Source: Bacteroidota bacterium
GTDB taxonomy: Bacteria > Bacteroidota > Bacteroidia > 2-12-FULL-35-15
DNA: 64,000 bases
Assembly: GCA_947479085.1 (NCBI GenBank)
Contig: CANJYB010000010.1
Span: 1-64,000, forward strand
Direction: 5' to 3'
Part shown: in pieces, positions 63,201 to 64,000 of the stretch
Numbering within the stretch: position 1 is the first letter of the stretch
Layout of the letters: the number at the start of each line of letters is the position of its first letter
Notes under the pieces: model-generated
The model's input: only the letters and a program-made list of their open reading frames with translations
What the model was told of the DNA's origin: nothing
Databases searched by the model: none
Made by a program: the position numbers and the translations under genes

Positions 63201-63355
63201 TTGGGAATTATATTGACACTTTTTATTTTAACCTTGCAGTAATCTGGTTAATGTCTCTAATTCTTGCCATCACGCTTTACTTTGATGTATTGAAGAATTT
63301 CATTTCCTTGCTTGAAAATATTTTCAGTGGATTTGGAAAAAAAAGTAGTAGATAG
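60260..63355 (+). CDS. TerB-like/ABCG-type ABC transporter fusion
   Basis: The 1031-aa protein has an N-terminal TerB-like helical domain (res ~1-130), then a beta-rich, possibly FHA-like segment (~150-240). The ABC ATPase follows: Walker A GGSGAGKST (~283), ISGGQRKR signature (~387), VLFVDEPTSG (Walker B) and VIHQPS. Then comes an ABCG-type membrane half with about six segments (IIIYMFMAVVVSLFIGLTV, AVTIYILIPILIIPQLLFSGV, NLAVIWLMSLILAITLY). ABCG-like halves pair to export lipids or hydrophobic compounds. It is last in a cluster with a lipoprotein and a secreted protein. Confidence 0.88.
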   Translation: MSERILKALMQMFAIIARVDGINDNGRLIVQSFLKQQLNQELVDQYLAIFDEYLEIHHQISKKKDGTAKRTSLHSVKVLRICTQINSELTQVQKVVVLIRLIEFINSNTEISEQENEFVKTVAETFNIDNEEFISSMKFVRASLDSVPDSSKVLVIDNKTSHSYKEAKHIYAEGVTGQARILWVPSVNIYALLYFGKSDLYLNGQVLNQGKVFILTPGSSLRSSKVKPVYYSDILSAFMSDTTKAKVSFVVQNLEYKFKGGKLGLRDINFSEDSGRLIGIMGGSGAGKSTLLNVLNGNEIPSGGSVKINGINIHTEKKKIEGVIGHVSQDDLLIEELSVFQNLFYNAKLCFGNKSDAVISQLVVDVLTNIGLIETRDLKVGSPLEKTISGGQRKRLNIALELIREPSVLFVDEPTSGLSSRDSENIMDLLKELALKGKLVFVVIHQPSSDIFKMFDKLMILDVGGYPIYYGNPVDSVIYFKTVVNHANSNESECIECGNVNPEQVFNIIESKVLDEYGNITLNRKVSPPEWNTHYKEKIETKIEDVKQITEIPESTFKVPNKFKQFKVFITRDFLSKLTNKQYLSINLLEAPALAFILAYFVKFVNKDLSNKVGYTFRENENIIIYMFMAVVVSLFIGLTVSAEEIIRDRKIQKRESFLNLSKGSYLWSKVVIMFSLSSIQAILFVLVGNYVLEIRDMNGSYWMMLFSTFCFANMLGLNISASFNSAVTIYILIPILIIPQLLFSGVMVKFDKLNPVITSQSVVPVIGDMMASRWAFEAMAVKQYRDNEYNKDRYKYEKAVGMATYKKDYWLVAMTNKLNDCMENFAVPEKKQEVSEELTMLKSEISKELRLPAFVKVNLKCPGLENLSIDKFNLEVAKQISDFFEETIKRIYINQNNRNSYLRDSITMHFESTMGKPNYSKLKDEYDNESLDDLVTNKNTQFRILDLDGSFIQKLNPVYLDPVDSDLGRAHFFAPRKKLFGNYIDTFYFNLAVIWLMSLILAITLYFDVLKNFISLLENIFSGFGKKSSR

Positions 63356-63373
63356 GGAAAATCAGAAGAAGAT

Positions 63374-63760
63374 TTATTTATCCAAAATATTTTTTATGTT
63401 GGGCTTGAAGTAAAGGTTACTTTTCATAATCTTACCATCCTCACGAAAAATAGGCTGACCGTTTTCATCCAGTTTACTCATATTGCTTCGTTGTATTTCA
63501 TCAAATACTTCTTCAATTTTATGCTGTAACCCGTGACGCAGTATAGTTCCAAAAAGTATGTATAACTGATCACCTAAAGCATCTGCAATTTCCACGATAT
63601 CGCCATTCTTACACGCCTCCAGGTATTCCTCGTTCTCTTCTTTAATTAAGTTGTAACGAAGCATGTATTCATTTTCACCTACTTCAGCTGTTGGGGTATA
63701 GCGGTTTCCAATTTTAAAAACATCATGGAATTTTTCCACATATTTAATTTTCTGAATCAT
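63374..63760 (-). CDS. MazG-like/PRA-PH-type NTP pyrophosphohydrolase
   Basis: The 128-aa protein has the metal-binding EENEEYLEA (ExxE) and EIADALGDQLYILFG (ExxD) motifs of all-alpha NTP pyrophosphohydrolases. These hydrolyse NTPs to NMP and PPi, often to clean the nucleotide pool. The substrate is not clear. It is convergent with the transporter. Confidence 0.85.
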   Translation of the reverse strand: MIQKIKYVEKFHDVFKIGNRYTPTAEVGENEYMLRYNLIKEENEEYLEACKNGDIVEIADALGDQLYILFGTILRHGLQHKIEEVFDEIQRSNMSKLDENGQPIFREDGKIMKSNLYFKPNIKNILDK

Positions 63761-63783
63761 TGAATAATTATATATTAATGTGA

Positions 63784-64000
63784 TTATTTCTTTTTCTTTG
63801 CCTTATACTGCGCATTCAATCCATCCAATATCTCGTTGGTTATATCCAAACTGTCATTTGCCATCAATACCGGACTTAAAGGGCCTTCACTATATGCTAA
63901 AACGTAATTATAATTTCCAGATTTATTGTATTCTTTAATATAATCCGAAAGATTTTTATGTGCCTCCTCGGTTATGGATTGAACTTTTTCTCCTAACGCC
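63784..64000 (-). CDS. C-terminus of an OmpH/Skp-like chaperone (cut by window edge)
   Basis: The last ~71 codons (stop at 63784-63786) include ITEEAHKNLSDYIKEYNKSG, NYNYVLAYSEGP and DITNEILDGLNAQYK, typical of OmpH/Skp C-terminal regions in Bacteroidota. Skp helps outer-membrane proteins reach the BAM complex. The 5' part is to the right of the window. Confidence 0.8.
   Translation of the reverse strand, partial: ALGEKVQSITEEAHKNLSDYIKEYNKSGNYNYVLAYSEGPLSPVLMANDSLDITNEILDGLNAQYKAKKKK

Overview
The window comes from a low-GC member of the Bacteroidota. Signs of this are TAnnTTTG-type -7 promoter boxes, a type IX secretion (Por) C-terminal sorting tail on a large secreted protein, a bioB-F-D-A cluster, and the low-complexity 'GGATGACGGATGACGG'-type and 'GCTCCGTAGGAGC' repeats that such genomes often carry. 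No rRNA, tRNA, CRISPR array, integrase or transposase was recognised.

Bases 1 to about 39,690 look like one large accessory (defence) island. The left part (1-13,890, + strand) is a patchwork of nuclease-like and unknown genes. It holds a double-HKD PLD protein, a possible DNA-glycosylase-like protein paired with a PAD/agmatine-deiminase-like enzyme, a NERD-helicase, a DUF262/HNH (GmrSD/BrxU-like) protein, a second PLD protein and a PD-(D/E)XK nuclease. It also holds two copies (plus one remnant) of an unknown ~270-aa gene family. The right part (- strand) has two blocks. The first is a complete type I BREX operon (39,227-25,003): XRE regulator, brxA, brxB, brxC, pglX, an extra unknown gene, pglZ, brxL. 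The second is a tightly overlapping four-gene operon (22,802-13,906): a 63-aa Cys protein, a 1177-aa UPF1/DNA2-type helicase, a 1503-aa protein with ~25 Trp-rich 'NWxW' repeats ending in a DarT-like ADP-ribosyltransferase, and a DarG-like macrodomain protein. I regard this second operon as the best candidate for an undescribed system. A TPR protein, a small unknown protein and a secreted S1/P1 nuclease lie between the blocks.

The island ends inside a 5'-truncated yifB/comM (39,669-40,406), a gene known as an island insertion target in other bacteria. This suggests the island split that gene.

Bases 40,400-64,000 are ordinary chromosome: msrB, two DUF218 (YdcF/SanA) proteins, a predicted zinc aminopeptidase, biotin synthesis (bioB-bioF-bioD-bioA), a repeat-rich T9SS-exported protein, priA (with an in-frame repeat insertion), pfkA, a THUMP-type RNA methyltransferase, a lipoprotein/secreted protein/TerB-ABCG transporter cluster, a MazG-like NTP pyrophosphohydrolase, and the end of an OmpH-like chaperone gene. 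A 42-bp tandem repeat array lies at about 52,570-52,850.
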